Source of the DNA: Brachybacterium avium
Lineage (GTDB): Bacteria > Actinomycetota > Actinomycetes > Actinomycetales > Dermabacteraceae
NCBI RefSeq assembly: GCF_002216795.1
Contig: NZ_CP022316.1
Coordinates: 124,001-188,000, forward strand
DNA: 64,000 bases
Direction: 5' to 3'
Each line of letters opens with the position of its first letter. Within the stretch, counting starts at the first letter, position 1. Below the pieces are notes generated by a model. The model worked only from the letters and a program-made list of their open reading frames with translations. It made no database searches and had not been told where the DNA came from. Shown here in pieces: positions 43,783 to 54,309 of the stretch. The translations under genes and the position numbers were made by a program.

Positions 43783-44544
43783 CTCGACGTGATACGACTC
43801 GGATTCAGCGAACCCCTTCCCGGCGGAGACCGGCACCGGGAGTTCGGCCTGCCTCCGGGGCCGGTCGACTATCGCGCCGCCTGGTCGCTGCAGCGAGAGC
43901 TGCACGCCGAGGTCGTCGCCGGGACCCGCCCGGACACGCTGCTGCTGCTGGAGCATCAGCCGGTCTACACCGCCGGGAAGCTCACTCGCGACCAGGAGCG
44001 ACCCCGGGACGGTGCCGAAGTGGTCGACATCGATCGGGGCGGCAAGATCACCTGGCACGGTCCGCAGCAGCTGGTCGGGTATCCACTGGTGAAGCTGCCG
44101 ATCCCGATCGATGTCGTCGGCTTCGTACGCGACCTCGAACGCACCATCATGGCCGTCTGCGACGCGGTGGGCGTCAGGACCGTCCCCGTCAAGGGTCGCA
44201 GCGGGGTGTGGGTGACCCCGCAGGACGAGGCCGCCCGCAAGGTGTGTGCCATCGGGATGCGGGTGTCGAAACGTGCGACGATGCATGGGTTCGCGCTCAA
44301 CTGCGCGAATGACCTGTCCTGGGCGCAGAACGTGATCCCCTGCGGCATCGATGACGCGGGGGTGACCAGCCTCAGCCGGGAGGCCGGTCGCCGAATCGCC
44401 GTGGCTGACGTCGTCGACCTCGCCGCCGAGGCGATGAGCGAACTCGTGGCGCACCGCACCGGAGCCACCCGGTATGACGCGAACGGCGGGCACGGCAGGT
44501 CGATAGACTCCATGGAACGTCGAGATGAGGAGGCATCAGGGTGA
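43780..44544 (+). CDS. lipB: Lipoyl(octanoyl) transferase
   Basis: Transfers octanoyl groups from acyl carrier protein to lipoyl domains such as those of SucB. The 254 residues show [63 protein letters not shown] with the catalytic Lys region, and [15 protein letters not shown] with the catalytic Cys. GTG 43780 is supported by the leaderless hexamer. The 3' end overlaps lipA by four bases. Confidence 0.95.
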   Translation: MLDVIRLGFSEPLPGGDRHREFGLPPGPVDYRAAWSLQRELHAEVVAGTRPDTLLLLEHQPVYTAGKLTRDQERPRDGAEVVDIDRGGKITWHGPQQLVGYPLVKLPIPIDVVGFVRDLERTIMAVCDAVGVRTVPVKGRSGVWVTPQDEAARKVCAIGMRVSKRATMHGFALNCANDLSWAQNVIPCGIDDAGVTSLSREAGRRIAVADVVDLAAEAMSELVAHRTGATRYDANGGHGRSIDSMERRDEEASG

Positions 44545-45563
44545 CAACCGCCCCCGAAGGCCGGCGCTTGCTGCGCATCGAAGCACGCAATGCCGCAGTC
44601 CCGATCGAGCGCAAGCCTGAATGGATCAAGACCCGCGCCGTGATGGGCCCGGAGTACACCGCGATGAAGAAGCGGGTGCACGGGCAGGGCCTGCACACGG
44701 TGTGCGAGGAAGCCGGCTGCCCCAACATCTTCGAGTGCTGGGAGGATCGCGAGGCGACCTTCCTCATCGGTGGCGACACCTGCACCCGACGCTGTGACTT
44801 CTGCAACATCGCCACCGGCAAGCCGATGGCGGTGGACCCGATGGAGCCGTTCAAGGTCGCGCAGTCCGTCAAGGAGATGGGCCTGCGCTATTCGACCATC
44901 ACGGGCGTGGCCCGCGACGACCTCGAGGACGGTGCGGCCGGTCTCTTCGCCCGCACCTGCGAGCAGATCCACGCGATGAACCCCGGGACCGGGGTCGAGC
45001 TCCTGATCGACGACATCAAGGGCAGCGGCGAGCACCTCCAGCAGGTCTTCGACGCCGAGCCCCAGGTATTCGCCCACAACCTGGAGACGGTGCCGCGGAT
45101 CTTCAAGCAGATCCGGCCCGCCTTCCGCTACGAGCGCTCGCTCGACGTGATCTCGATGGGCAAGGCCGCCGGCATGATCACCAAGTCCAACCTCATCCTC
45201 GGCATGGGTGAGACCGACGACGAGATCCTCGAGTCGCTGCAGCGGCTGCGCGAGGCCGGCTGCGACATCATCACGATCACGCAGTACATGCGCCCCTCCA
45301 AGCTGCATCACCCGATCGACCGCTGGGTGAAGCCCCAGCAGTTCGTGGCACTGTCCGTGGCCGCCGAGGAGATGGGATTCCTCGCGGTGATGGCCGGGCC
45401 GATGGTGCGCTCCTCGTACCGCGCGGGCAAGCTCTGGGCCCAGGCGATGCGCAAGCTCGGCCGGGAGATCCCGGACAACCTCCGCCACCTCGATTCGAAC
45501 CAGCCCGCCCGTCAGGAAGCTGCGAGCGTCGTCGCCCGCACCCAGCAGGTCGCCGCGAGCTGA
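44541..45563 (+). CDS. lipA: Lipoyl synthase
   Basis: Radical SAM enzyme inserting two sulfurs into protein-bound octanoyl chains. The 340 residues contain the auxiliary cluster cysteines ([12 protein letters not shown]) and the radical SAM motif CTRRCDFC, then [16 protein letters not shown] and the C-terminal RSSYRAG segment with the conserved serine. The GTG start overlaps the lipB stop (GTGA), giving a lipB-lipA operon. Confidence 0.97.
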   Translation: MTTAPEGRRLLRIEARNAAVPIERKPEWIKTRAVMGPEYTAMKKRVHGQGLHTVCEEAGCPNIFECWEDREATFLIGGDTCTRRCDFCNIATGKPMAVDPMEPFKVAQSVKEMGLRYSTITGVARDDLEDGAAGLFARTCEQIHAMNPGTGVELLIDDIKGSGEHLQQVFDAEPQVFAHNLETVPRIFKQIRPAFRYERSLDVISMGKAAGMITKSNLILGMGETDDEILESLQRLREAGCDIITITQYMRPSKLHHPIDRWVKPQQFVALSVAAEEMGFLAVMAGPMVRSSYRAGKLWAQAMRKLGREIPDNLRHLDSNQPARQEAASVVARTQQVAAS

Positions 45564-45595
45564 CGCCCGCCCGGCCCCGAGAGGACCCACCGCCC

Positions 45596-46351
45596 ATGGC
45601 TCGCACGCCCGAGACCAAGCCCGAGAAGGGCTCGAAGAAGAAGCAGAAGCTGAACGCTGACGGCACCAAGAAAAAGGGCCGGATCAAGCAGATCATCGAG
45701 GTGTTCAAATACACCCAGGAGGTCGACCGCACCACTCTGCCGTGGATGATCGGTGCGATCCTCGGCGCGATCGTGCTGGGCGTCCTGCTGAGCTGGCTCG
45801 TGCTGGGCAGCCCGTGGTACGGCATCTTCATGGGACTGGCCATCGGCATCCTGATCGCCATGATGGTCCTGGCCCGCAAGGCCGAGCGCGCCGCCTTCGG
45901 CCGCATCAAGGGCCAGCCGGGGGCTGCGCTGGCGGCGATGCAGTCCATCCGCCGTGGCTGGAACGTGGATGAGGAGCCGGTGCAGATCGATGCCCGCAGC
46001 CAGAAGATGCTGTTCCGCGCCTCGGGCCGAGCGGGCATCGCCATCGTCGCCGAGGACTCCTCCGCGGTCTCCATGAAGCTGCTGGAGAAGGAGCGCCGCA
46101 GCATCCGTCGGGTGCTCCAGCACGACAACGTCCCGGTTCACCAGATCGTCGTCGGTGACGGTGACGGCGAGGTCCCGCTGCACAAGCTGCCCAATCACAT
46201 GCAGCGCATGAAGAAGCAGCTGACCAAGGACGAGGCCGCTCAGGTGACCAAGCGACTGAACGCGCTGCGACGCTCGCTGCGTCAGTCGATCCCCAAGGGC
46301 GTGGACCCGATGCGCGCTCGACCGAATCGCAAGGCGATGCGCGGCCGCTGA
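45596..46351 (+). CDS. DUF4191 family membrane protein
   Basis: A 251-residue protein with a lysine-rich cytoplasmic N-tail (EKGSKKKQKLNADGTKKKGR), two membrane helices (MIGAILGAIVLGVLLSWLV; GIFMGLAIGILIAMMVLA, about 46-90) and a soluble C-terminal region (GRIKGQPGAALAAMQSIRRG; then MLFRASGRAGIAIVAED). This is the actinobacterial DUF4191 family, usually found after lipA; the function is unknown. It lies 32 bp after lipA and is probably the third gene of the lipB-lipA operon. Confidence 0.9.
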   Translation: MARTPETKPEKGSKKKQKLNADGTKKKGRIKQIIEVFKYTQEVDRTTLPWMIGAILGAIVLGVLLSWLVLGSPWYGIFMGLAIGILIAMMVLARKAERAAFGRIKGQPGAALAAMQSIRRGWNVDEEPVQIDARSQKMLFRASGRAGIAIVAEDSSAVSMKLLEKERRSIRRVLQHDNVPVHQIVVGDGDGEVPLHKLPNHMQRMKKQLTKDEAAQVTKRLNALRRSLRQSIPKGVDPMRARPNRKAMRGR

Positions 46352-46370
46352 GCCGGTCCGCCCTCCACCT

Positions 46371-46404
46371 GCAGCCCTCTCCCGCCGTGGCGGGAGGGGG
46401 CTGC
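46371..46404 (+). terminator. Hairpin terminator after the lipB-lipA-DUF4191 operon
   Basis: A stem of 15 pairs with two wobble pairs (GCAGCCCTCTCCCGC with GCGGGAGGGGGCTGC) and a four-base loop, 20 bp past the stop. The following 214 bp up to the RDD gene hold no gene I can support; a TTCGTGA motif occurs twice there, 10 bp apart, near 46485-46502. Confidence 0.65.
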
Positions 46405-46618
46405 ACGGCGTCCGGCCCGCCGCAGGCCGTGACCCCGCCCCCGTCTGCTGGGGCTCCCGCGCCGCCGTGATCTCCCCGTAACCTTCGTGACCACTTCGTG
46501 ATGTTCGAAATTTGTGCAGGTCAGGGCGGTATCGCAGAGAGGCGATGCGGGGTCCGAGGGGGCATCGGATCGTCCGCTCAACGCCGAGAGCGCCCGCCTC
46601 GGGCCACCCGTCAGGAGG

Positions 46619-47053
46619 TCAGACGGTGACGACCGCGGTACCCGCGGCCACATCATGCAGCGGCTGGGTATCCCGGTTCCAGACCACCGCCGGCAGCAGC
46701 AGGAGCATCAGCACGGTGCGCACCAGCGCACGCAGGACCATCGGGGAGCGTCCGGTCACCGGCAGCACTCGCAGCCTCAGCACGAACTGCCCCGGGGTCG
46801 CCCCGAAAAGGCTCAGGAACAGCACGTTCACCATGAAGAACAGGACCAGGTTCGCCAGCGGGTCACCGGAGAAGACCAGGGCGGAGACCAGCAGGCACAG
46901 CCCCCAGTCGACCACCAGGGACAGCGGTCGCCGCCAGAAGGGCGCAACAGCGCCGGCGCCCTGCGCGGGCAGGCCGAGGGAAGAGCCCTTGACGTAGCCC
47001 TCCTCCACGGGGGCGCCGTCCATCCAGGAGCCGAGGTCCTTGCGATCGATCAC
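46619..47053 (-). CDS. RDD family membrane protein
   Basis: A 144-residue protein of the RDD family. A short N-terminal region ([20 protein letters not shown]) leads to two or three membrane helices ([53 protein letters not shown]). The conserved Asp in VVDWG and the [13 protein letters not shown] segment are typical. GTG 47053 was chosen because TATGGT lies seven bases upstream and [10 protein letters not shown] is the usual family start. It is divergent from glnA, the standard order in Micrococcales; its role is unknown. Confidence 0.85.
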   Translation of the reverse strand: MIDRKDLGSWMDGAPVEEGYVKGSSLGLPAQGAGAVAPFWRRPLSLVVDWGLCLLVSALVFSGDPLANLVLFFMVNVLFLSLFGATPGQFVLRLRVLPVTGRSPMVLRALVRTVLMLLLLPAVVWNRDTQPLHDVAAGTAVVTV

Positions 47054-47066
47054 GCCCAGCACCATA
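47051..47066 (-). promoter_or_regulatory. Probable leaderless promoter of the RDD gene
   Basis: TATGGT (47066-47061), seven bases, GTG (47053). Confidence 0.45.
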
Positions 47067-47122
47067 GTTCCCGAGCCTGGATGTTGGGTGTGGCAGCGGG
47101 AGGTGCCGCACGCCACAGCGCA

Positions 47123-47128
47123 TAAGCT
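47123..47128 (+). promoter_or_regulatory. Probable -10 of the glnA promoter
   Basis: TAAGCT, giving a leader of about 100 nt before the GGAGGAG ribosome site. No convincing GlnR or AmtR operator was recognised. Confidence 0.35.
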
Positions 47129-47234
47129 GGGGGCACCCGAGTTCGGGCCCCGTGCGGGTCGCCGGAGCTCGCTCAGTGATGCCCCTCGGAGTCAGACAGC
47201 ACAACACGCGCCGTACGGCGCGGATGGAGGAGAC

Positions 47235-48665
<1,431 letters not shown>

Positions 48666-48751
48666 GACGCCTCCGCTGTGACGCGCCCAGACTCTGCTCC
48701 TGACCTGCCGGCGCCTCCAGCTCTCAGCACCGTCCCGGCGTGAGCCGGCAC

Positions 48752-48792
48752 GCAGCGGCCCCCGATCCCTCACCGGGGTCGGGGGCCGCTGC
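48752..48792. terminator. Strong hairpin between convergent glnA and amidohydrolase genes
   Basis: A 14-bp perfect stem (GCAGCGGCCCCCGA with TCGGGGGCCGCTGC) with three more inner pairs; it could terminate both genes. Confidence 0.7.
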
Positions 48793-48809
48793 TGCACGGC
48801 GAACAGGCT

Positions 48810-49997
48810 TCAGATCACGAGCTGACCGCGCTCGGCGACGATGCGTCCCGCGGCGACCACGAGCTCGCGTGCGGGTGCCCGAACGATCGCGTCGGCGGCG
48901 TTCTGGGCATCGAGCAGCACGATATCGGCGCGGGCGCCCTCGACCAGATCGTGGGTCACCCGGTGCATGAATTCGGCACCGCCCGTGGTGGACAGCTGCG
49001 CGACGTGCAGGAAATCCTCGTCATAGCGGGCGCGGTGCAGCCGTGCGAAGTCGAGCGCGACGCGCAGCAGATCCCCGTCCCCGTAGGGCGACCACAGATC
49101 CCGGATGCCGTCCGTGCCCAAACCCAGGCCCATCCCGCTCTCGCGCATCTGGGTCCAGGGCAGCGGCGCCGATCCGATCGGCGCCACCGTCGTCCAGCTG
49201 ATACCCAGCTCGCTGAACTGGGCCAGCAGCTCTGCACGACGCGCCTCGGGCAGCTGGCCCAGGGCGAAGCCGTGAGCGACATTGACCTTGCCGTGCAGGC
49301 CGCTCCGGCGGGTGCGGTCGATGATCAGCTCGTACTCGAAGGCGCCCAGCTCACCGCCGGCATGGAGGTGGATGTCGATCCCGCAGCCGTGCTTCTCGGC
49401 GATCCGGAACAGCCCGTCGAGCTGGGCGACCGGATCGCGATCGATCGCGCATGGGTCCAGCCCGCCGATATTCTCCACGCCCTCGGCCGCTGCCCGGTCC
49501 AGGAGATCCAGGACCCCGTCCCGGCGGATGACCCCGTCCTGCGGGAACGCGACGAGCTCCACCTCGATGGCACCCTCCAGGCGTGCCTCCGCCTCGCGGA
49601 CGGCCGCGATGCCGTCCAGGCCGATGCCGAGGTCGACGTCGACGTGGGTCCGGGTCGCGGTGGTGCCGTGGCGCAGGAACTCGCGCAGCACCCTCTCGGT
49701 CGCCCCGGCTGCCGGGATGCCGTGCTTCTCGCGTTCTTCGCGCTCATGCGCGATGCGGCCCTGGGTGGATGCCTCACCGCCGTAGGACACCCACGGCTGC
49801 CCCCACCAGCTCTTGTCGACGTGGGCATGGGCGTTGATGAACCCGGGCAGGGCGAGGTGCTCGTGGCCATCGATGACGAGAGCCTCGGGATGGTCGTGAC
49901 CGGCGGGGGTTATCCGGGAGATGGTCTCCCCGACGATCTCGATGTCGACGGGCTCCCCACCCCAGGGCCTGACTTGGGAGATGACTGTTCTCTGCAT
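48810..49997 (-). CDS. Amidohydrolase family protein, cytosine deaminase-like
   Basis: A 395-residue metal-dependent hydrolase. The metal motif HAHVDKSWWG sits at about residues 52-61, followed by ATRTHVDVD, DIHLHAGGE, VNVAHGFALG and GTDGIRDLW with the final metal Asp. This pattern fits the cytosine deaminase/CodA-like branch acting on nitrogen heterocycles, but the substrate cannot be read from sequence. Start ATG 49997 is fixed by TACCGT six bases upstream; the long in-frame upstream extension overlaps the divergent ferredoxin gene and is rejected. Confidence 0.85.
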   Translation of the reverse strand: MQRTVISQVRPWGGEPVDIEIVGETISRITPAGHDHPEALVIDGHEHLALPGFINAHAHVDKSWWGQPWVSYGGEASTQGRIAHEREEREKHGIPAAGATERVLREFLRHGTTATRTHVDVDLGIGLDGIAAVREAEARLEGAIEVELVAFPQDGVIRRDGVLDLLDRAAAEGVENIGGLDPCAIDRDPVAQLDGLFRIAEKHGCGIDIHLHAGGELGAFEYELIIDRTRRSGLHGKVNVAHGFALGQLPEARRAELLAQFSELGISWTTVAPIGSAPLPWTQMRESGMGLGLGTDGIRDLWSPYGDGDLLRVALDFARLHRARYDEDFLHVAQLSTTGGAEFMHRVTHDLVEGARADIVLLDAQNAADAIVRAPARELVVAAGRIVAERGQLVI

Positions 49998-50009
49998 ACC
50001 CGAACGGTA
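49995..50009 (-). promoter_or_regulatory. Leaderless promoter of the amidohydrolase gene
   Basis: TACCGT (50009-50004), six bases, ATG (49997). Confidence 0.6.
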
Positions 50010-50139
50010 TTCCACGCAGTCGGGCCGGGGCGGAGGGACGGCACGAGCGCCGCGCCTCGGCCCGCCGCCCTCAGCCGGGCGTCCGGAGGCGTGGCGTACC
50101 GATGCGCGGAGACGATTGGCCCAAATCGCATCGAAGGTA

Positions 50140-50154
50140 TGGAATAGAGCCATG
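50140..50154 (+). promoter_or_regulatory. Possible leaderless promoter of the ferredoxin gene
   Basis: TGGAAT (50140-50145), six bases, ATG (50152). The hexamer departs from TANNNT at position 2, as at 22129. Confidence 0.4.
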
Positions 50155-50478
50155 AGCACCATCACCATCACCGTCATCGACCGCGAAGGCGTCAAGACCC
50201 CCGGCGTCGACTGGGAGGAGGACGAGTCCCTCATGGAGTGCCTCGTCCGCAACAGCTATCCGATCCTCGCCACCTGCGGCGGGAACGCCTCCTGCTCCAC
50301 GTGCCATTCCTATCTGGACGAGATCTCCTTCGAAAGGGCCGGCGACATCGACGAGGACGAGGCCGACGTGCTGGACAGCCTCACCGAGGACGAGCGCGAG
50401 CCCACCTCACGGCTGACCTGCCAGATCCCCTGGGACGAGGACCTCGAGGGCGCCGTGGTCAGGATCGGTCCCTTCTGA
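50152..50478 (+). CDS. 2Fe-2S ferredoxin
   Basis: A 108-residue electron carrier of the adrenodoxin/putidaredoxin type. The cluster ligands are seen as CGGNASCSTCHSYL (three Cys) and the distal Cys in SRLTCQIP. Its partner is unknown; ferredoxins of this type usually serve cytochrome P450s or ring-hydroxylating oxygenases, and none is visible here. It is divergent from the amidohydrolase gene. Confidence 0.92.
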   Translation: MSTITITVIDREGVKTPGVDWEEDESLMECLVRNSYPILATCGGNASCSTCHSYLDEISFERAGDIDEDEADVLDSLTEDEREPTSRLTCQIPWDEDLEGAVVRIGPF

Positions 50479-50504
50479 TCCCGAGCGATCGCCGCCGCCT
50501 TCAC

Positions 50505-50846
50505 TCAGCTCTCGGGGTCCTCGCCGAACCTCCGCACCTCCTGCGCGCAGCGGCAGGCGACAGCGAGCTTCCGTGCCCACTCCAGCGCCTCCTGACGCGT
50601 GGCGACCTCGAGGACCGCGAGACCGCCGTCGAGGTGACGGGTCCGGGCATAGGTGCTCTCGAACACATCGCCCGTGCCGTCGACCATCACCGGGGGCACG
50701 CTCGCCTCGATCCCACCTCCGAACACCCACACCCCGGCCGCCCTGGCCGCGGCCACCACGGCGTGGGAGTCCTCGACAGCGGCCTCGAGCTCTGTGCCCG
50801 TCACGGTCATCGCACTGCTGGGGAACGAGATGAGGTACTTCGCCAT
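50505..50846 (-). CDS. YCII-related domain protein
   Basis: A 113-residue single-domain protein of the YCII/DGPF family with a dimeric alpha-beta barrel fold: it starts AKYLISFPSSAM, has an AARAAGVWVFGGGIE segment, then DGGLAVLEVATRQEALEWAR. Function unknown; some relatives are linked to extracytoplasmic-function sigma factors, but none is adjacent. A GGAGAGG ribosome site precedes ATG 50846. It converges on the ferredoxin gene and shares the direction of the exporter genes. Confidence 0.85.
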   Translation of the reverse strand: MAKYLISFPSSAMTVTGTELEAAVEDSHAVVAAARAAGVWVFGGGIEASVPPVMVDGTGDVFESTYARTRHLDGGLAVLEVATRQEALEWARKLAVACRCAQEVRRFGEDPES

Positions 50847-50934
50847 CGGATCCGCCTCTCCTCGTTCCCGTGACTCTGCAGCCCTGGGATCGGTGCCTGG
50901 TGGCGGAGATTCTCCTCCTCCGGCGTGCGAGGCG

Positions 50935-52590
50935 CTAGCCCGCCGCCAGGTCCCGACGGCGCAGGGCGAACAGGCCGAGGATCGTCAGCGCCACGGCGAG
51001 CACGCCCATGACCACCAGCGGCGTCGCGTCGACCTCGGCGCTGGGCAGGAAGGGCACGTGGTGCAGCACCGAGAGGCTGCGCGCCCAGTCCGGCAGTTGG
51101 AGCAGGTCACCGAGGAAGGTGTCCAGCGCCGCCCAGACCACCACCAGCCAGGCCAGCCCCGCCAGGCGCAGCCGCAGGCCGTACAGCGCCAGGGTGAGCG
51201 CGCCGGTGACGGCGATCGCGGGCAGGTAGGCGAGGGAGGCCAAGATCGTCTCCCCGACCCAGGAGGACTCCCCGGTCGCCTGCCAGACCCCGATCCCGGT
51301 GCCGAGACCGAGGAGCGCCTGCGCCGCGAAGACCTCCACCGCCACCACCGCGAGCCAGCGCAGGGTGAAGGCGAGCTGCGGTGCCCCCGCGACCAGCACG
51401 CCGGCCAGACGGCCCGCCTGCTCCTCCGTGCGCAGGCGCAGGATCGCGGAGACGAACAGGCCCACCGGTCCCAGCGCGAGCATCAGCAGGATGTACGCGG
51501 TGAAGGAAGCCGTCAGATCATCGACCTCGATCGGCGCGAACTCGCTGATGGTGGGGATCTGGTCGACCAGGTCATCGAGGGAGGAGGCGAGCGCACCGAA
51601 GGCGATCGCGAACAGGAACAGACCGATCGTCCAGGTGAGCACCATCGGGGTCACCAGGCGCCGGGCCAACCCGCCCGGTGCCCGCAGCGCCGCCGAGGCC
51701 GTCGCGGGGCCGGGCGCCGCCGGGCGCAGCCCCGCTCCGAGATCGCGGCGGCGCGAGAGCTGAGCGGCCAGTGCCAGCAGCAGCACGATCGCGGCCAGCG
51801 ACAGCCCCAGCGGCCACCATCGCAGCTCGACGAACACCCTGATCTGCTGCGACCAGGCCAGCGGCGAGAACCAGGAGAGCCAGGAGCCCTCGGCCGAGAT
51901 CACGTCACCGACCCCGCGCACCAGGAAAGCGACGGCAAGGGTGCCGAGGGACAGGCCGGAGGCTGTGCCGCCATGCTCGGTCAGCTGGGCCATCACCGCA
52001 GCGATCGCAGCGAACAGCAGACCGGTCAGGGCGGTCGCCGCGCCCAGCGCGATGCCGTCCTGCACCGGTGACCCGGTGACCAGCACCCCGAGGCTCACCG
52101 CGGCACCGAGCGCGAGGTTCGCGATCGCCACGACGACCAGTGCTGCAGCGGCCGGGGCGAGGCGCCCGGTGGGCAGGGCATGCAGCATCTCCAGCCGCCC
52201 GGCCTCCTCCTCGGCGCGGGTGTGGCGGACCATCAGCAGGATGCTCATGATCGCGCCCGCCAGCAGGATGTACAGGAACAGCTCGTTGGCGACGGCGGCC
52301 CACAGCGTGTAGTGGCCGCGGCCGAAGGCCGGGCCGGTCATCAGCACGGCCGAGGGGTTCCCCAGCAGCGCGGCTCGCGCGTCGAGGGCCTGCTGGTCCG
52401 GATAGGCCTCCTTCAGCGCGAGGACCGAGGCGGCCACGGTGACGACCATCGCTACGGCCCAGATCAGGATCTGGCGGCGGGAGATCCGGGCGAAGAGCCG
52501 AACGAGCGCCCCGAGACCCGTCAGCGCGGAGGCCGGTCGCACATCGAGGCGGTGCGTGCGGCGCTCGGGTGCCCGGTCCGTCGCGGTCAT
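50935..52590 (-). CDS. ABC exporter permease
   Basis: A 551-residue integral membrane protein with about twelve hydrophobic helices in two similar halves, typical of actinobacterial ABC-2-type antibiotic/multidrug exporter permeases. It starts with a soluble stretch, then ISRRQILIWAVAMVVTVAAS, and each half has a long extracytoplasmic loop. The start overlaps the end of the ATPase gene by four bases. It forms a tetR-ATPase-permease operon resembling mycobacterial Rv1219c-Rv1218c-Rv1217c in order; the substrate is unknown. Confidence 0.9.
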   Translation of the reverse strand: MTATDRAPERRTHRLDVRPASALTGLGALVRLFARISRRQILIWAVAMVVTVAASVLALKEAYPDQQALDARAALLGNPSAVLMTGPAFGRGHYTLWAAVANELFLYILLAGAIMSILLMVRHTRAEEEAGRLEMLHALPTGRLAPAAAALVVVAIANLALGAAVSLGVLVTGSPVQDGIALGAATALTGLLFAAIAAVMAQLTEHGGTASGLSLGTLAVAFLVRGVGDVISAEGSWLSWFSPLAWSQQIRVFVELRWWPLGLSLAAIVLLLALAAQLSRRRDLGAGLRPAAPGPATASAALRAPGGLARRLVTPMVLTWTIGLFLFAIAFGALASSLDDLVDQIPTISEFAPIEVDDLTASFTAYILLMLALGPVGLFVSAILRLRTEEQAGRLAGVLVAGAPQLAFTLRWLAVVAVEVFAAQALLGLGTGIGVWQATGESSWVGETILASLAYLPAIAVTGALTLALYGLRLRLAGLAWLVVVWAALDTFLGDLLQLPDWARSLSVLHHVPFLPSAEVDATPLVVMGVLAVALTILGLFALRRRDLAAG

Positions 52591-53552
52591 CTCGGGACCT
52601 CGCCCTCAGCGTCCTCGGAGGGATCCAGCTCGTCGCCGTAGTGGCGCAGGAAGAGGTCCTCGAGGGAGGGCGGGGTGATGGTGAGGCCGGTGGCCTCCAT
52701 CTCCGCCAGGATCGGCAGCATGTCGTGCACCGCCGCATCGTCGACGTCGAAGCGGATCCGGCCCTGGTCCGCCACCAGGTCGTGCACGCCGTCCATCGAC
52801 GTCAGGCGCTCGGGATCTGCGTCGGTGGTGGCGGCGACGGTGGAGCGGGTGAGGTGGCGCAGCTGGGCGAGGGTGCCGGATTCGACGTCCCTGCCCGCCC
52901 GGATGATCGTCACCGTGTCGCAGAGCTTCTCGACCTCGGCGAGGATGTGGCTGGACAGCAGCACCGTGCGGCCATCGGCCCGCAGCCGCGAGACCTCGTC
53001 GGTGAAGATCGCCTCCATCAGCGGGTCCAGTCCCGAGGTGGGCTCGTCCATGACGTAGAGGTCCACGTCCCGTGACAGGGCGGCCACCAGAGCGACCTTC
53101 TGTCGGTTGCCCTTGGAGTAGGTGCGGGCGCGCTTGGTGGGGTCCAGCTCGAAGCGTTCGATGAGCTCGCTGCGACGGCGTCGGTGCGCGGTGCCGCGCT
53201 CGCCGCGGGTGAGCACGTCGATCGCCTCTCCCCCGGTCAGGTTCGGCCACAGGTTCGTGTCCCCGGGGACGTAGGCGAGGCGATGATGGATCTGCACCGC
53301 ATGGGTCCACGGGTCCATGCCGAGCACCTCGGCACGACCCGCGCCGGCGCGCAGCATCCCCAGCAGCACTCGGATGGCGGTGGACTTCCCGGCTCCGTTC
53401 GGTCCCAGGAAGCCGGTGACCTCGCCGCGGGGCACGGTGAGGTCGAAGCCGTCCAGGGCACGGGTGGTACCGAAGGTCTTGGTGAGATCCCTGGCCACGA
53501 TCGCGGCGTCGGTCGTGGCGGGCTCGTCGGCGGTGGTCCGCGTGGTGGTCAT
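52587..53552 (-). CDS. ABC transporter ATP-binding protein
   Basis: A 321-residue ATPase partner of the exporter permease. Walker A GPNGAGKST, the signature region YSKGNRQKVALVAALS, Walker B DLYVMDEPTSGLDPL and the H-loop LLSSHILAE are all present, followed by a C-terminal extension of about 100 residues (SGTLAQLRHLTRSTVAATTD onward) typical of drug-export ATPases. ATG 53552 overlaps the tetR stop by four bases. Confidence 0.94.
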   Translation of the reverse strand: MTTTRTTADEPATTDAAIVARDLTKTFGTTRALDGFDLTVPRGEVTGFLGPNGAGKSTAIRVLLGMLRAGAGRAEVLGMDPWTHAVQIHHRLAYVPGDTNLWPNLTGGEAIDVLTRGERGTAHRRRRSELIERFELDPTKRARTYSKGNRQKVALVAALSRDVDLYVMDEPTSGLDPLMEAIFTDEVSRLRADGRTVLLSSHILAEVEKLCDTVTIIRAGRDVESGTLAQLRHLTRSTVAATTDADPERLTSMDGVHDLVADQGRIRFDVDDAAVHDMLPILAEMEATGLTITPPSLEDLFLRHYGDELDPSEDAEGEVPR

Positions 53553-54208
53553 GAGGCGTTCCCCTGAGTCATCGGAGGGCTGGTGCTGTTCGGATCGGCG
53601 GCGAGATAGGCGTCCAGCAGGGAGCTGTCCGCGAGCAGAGGCCTGGTGAAGAGCTCCAGCATCGGCAGCATCAGGGATTCGTAGTGGGAGCGCAGCCAGG
53701 CCGGGAGATCGTCGAGGTCGAGGGGATCGCGCTGAGCGGGCAGCTGGAGCAGCAGCGCGCCGAGCGCCATCTCCGTCAGCACTCGGGCGCGGGCCTCCGG
53801 ATCTCGGCTGGGGGTGAGCATCCCGGCCTCCTCGCCCTCGGCGAAGTAGACGGTGGCATCGGCGACGAAGCCGTCGATGAGCTGCGTCGCCATCGGTCCT
53901 CCTGCCTGCAGGCGGCGCAGCACGTAGCCGACCACCGGCGCCTGGCGGTCGACGTCGGCCAGCCGGGCGAGCATCACCCCGGCACCGCCGGTCATGACCT
54001 CGGCCTTGGTCTCCCGTGTGATTGCCAGCGCCCTGCGGTCGCACGCCGTGAGCAGCTGCTCGCGGGAGCCGAAATGATGGATGATCAGGCCTGCGCTGAC
54101 CCCGGCATCCTGGGCGACGGCCCGCAGCGGCGCCGAGAGCCCGTCGACCGCGAAACGCTGCAGCGCGGCGCGCAGGATGCGCTCATCTGCGGGCGGGGCA
54201 GGTTCCAC
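53549..54208 (-). CDS. TetR family transcriptional regulator
   Basis: A 219-residue repressor. The N-terminal HTH reads ILRAALQRFAVDGLSAPLRA, VAQDAGVSAGLIIHHFGSRE, QLLTACDRRAL; the C-terminal ligand domain is divergent. It is the first gene of the exporter operon and most likely represses it until a ligand binds. The GTG start follows GAAGAGG. A palindrome lies just upstream of its start. Confidence 0.92.
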   Translation of the reverse strand: MEPAPPADERILRAALQRFAVDGLSAPLRAVAQDAGVSAGLIIHHFGSREQLLTACDRRALAITRETKAEVMTGGAGVMLARLADVDRQAPVVGYVLRRLQAGGPMATQLIDGFVADATVYFAEGEEAGMLTPSRDPEARARVLTEMALGALLLQLPAQRDPLDLDDLPAWLRSHYESLMLPMLELFTRPLLADSSLLDAYLAADPNSTSPPMTQGNAS

Positions 54209-54232
54209 GGCAGCCTCTTCACACGGATTGAA

Positions 54233-54246
54233 CTGGTGTTCACCAG
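54233..54246. promoter_or_regulatory. Candidate TetR operator
   Basis: CTGGTG-TT-CACCAG, a palindrome with 6-bp arms, 25 bp upstream of the tetR start. TAGGCT on the minus strand partly overlaps it as a possible -10. An outer inverted pair (ATTGAAC and GTTCAAT) flanks the site. Confidence 0.5.
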
Positions 54247-54309
54247 CCTATACGCGCGTTCAATACGCGGCAAGGGGGCCCGCGCCGCCGCCTGCCGGTG
54301 GGGCCGCGC

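Noticed and set aside
48810..50252. Longer start for the amidohydrolase at 50252
   Set aside because: It would read across the divergent ferredoxin gene; the leaderless hexamer and the family length support 49997.
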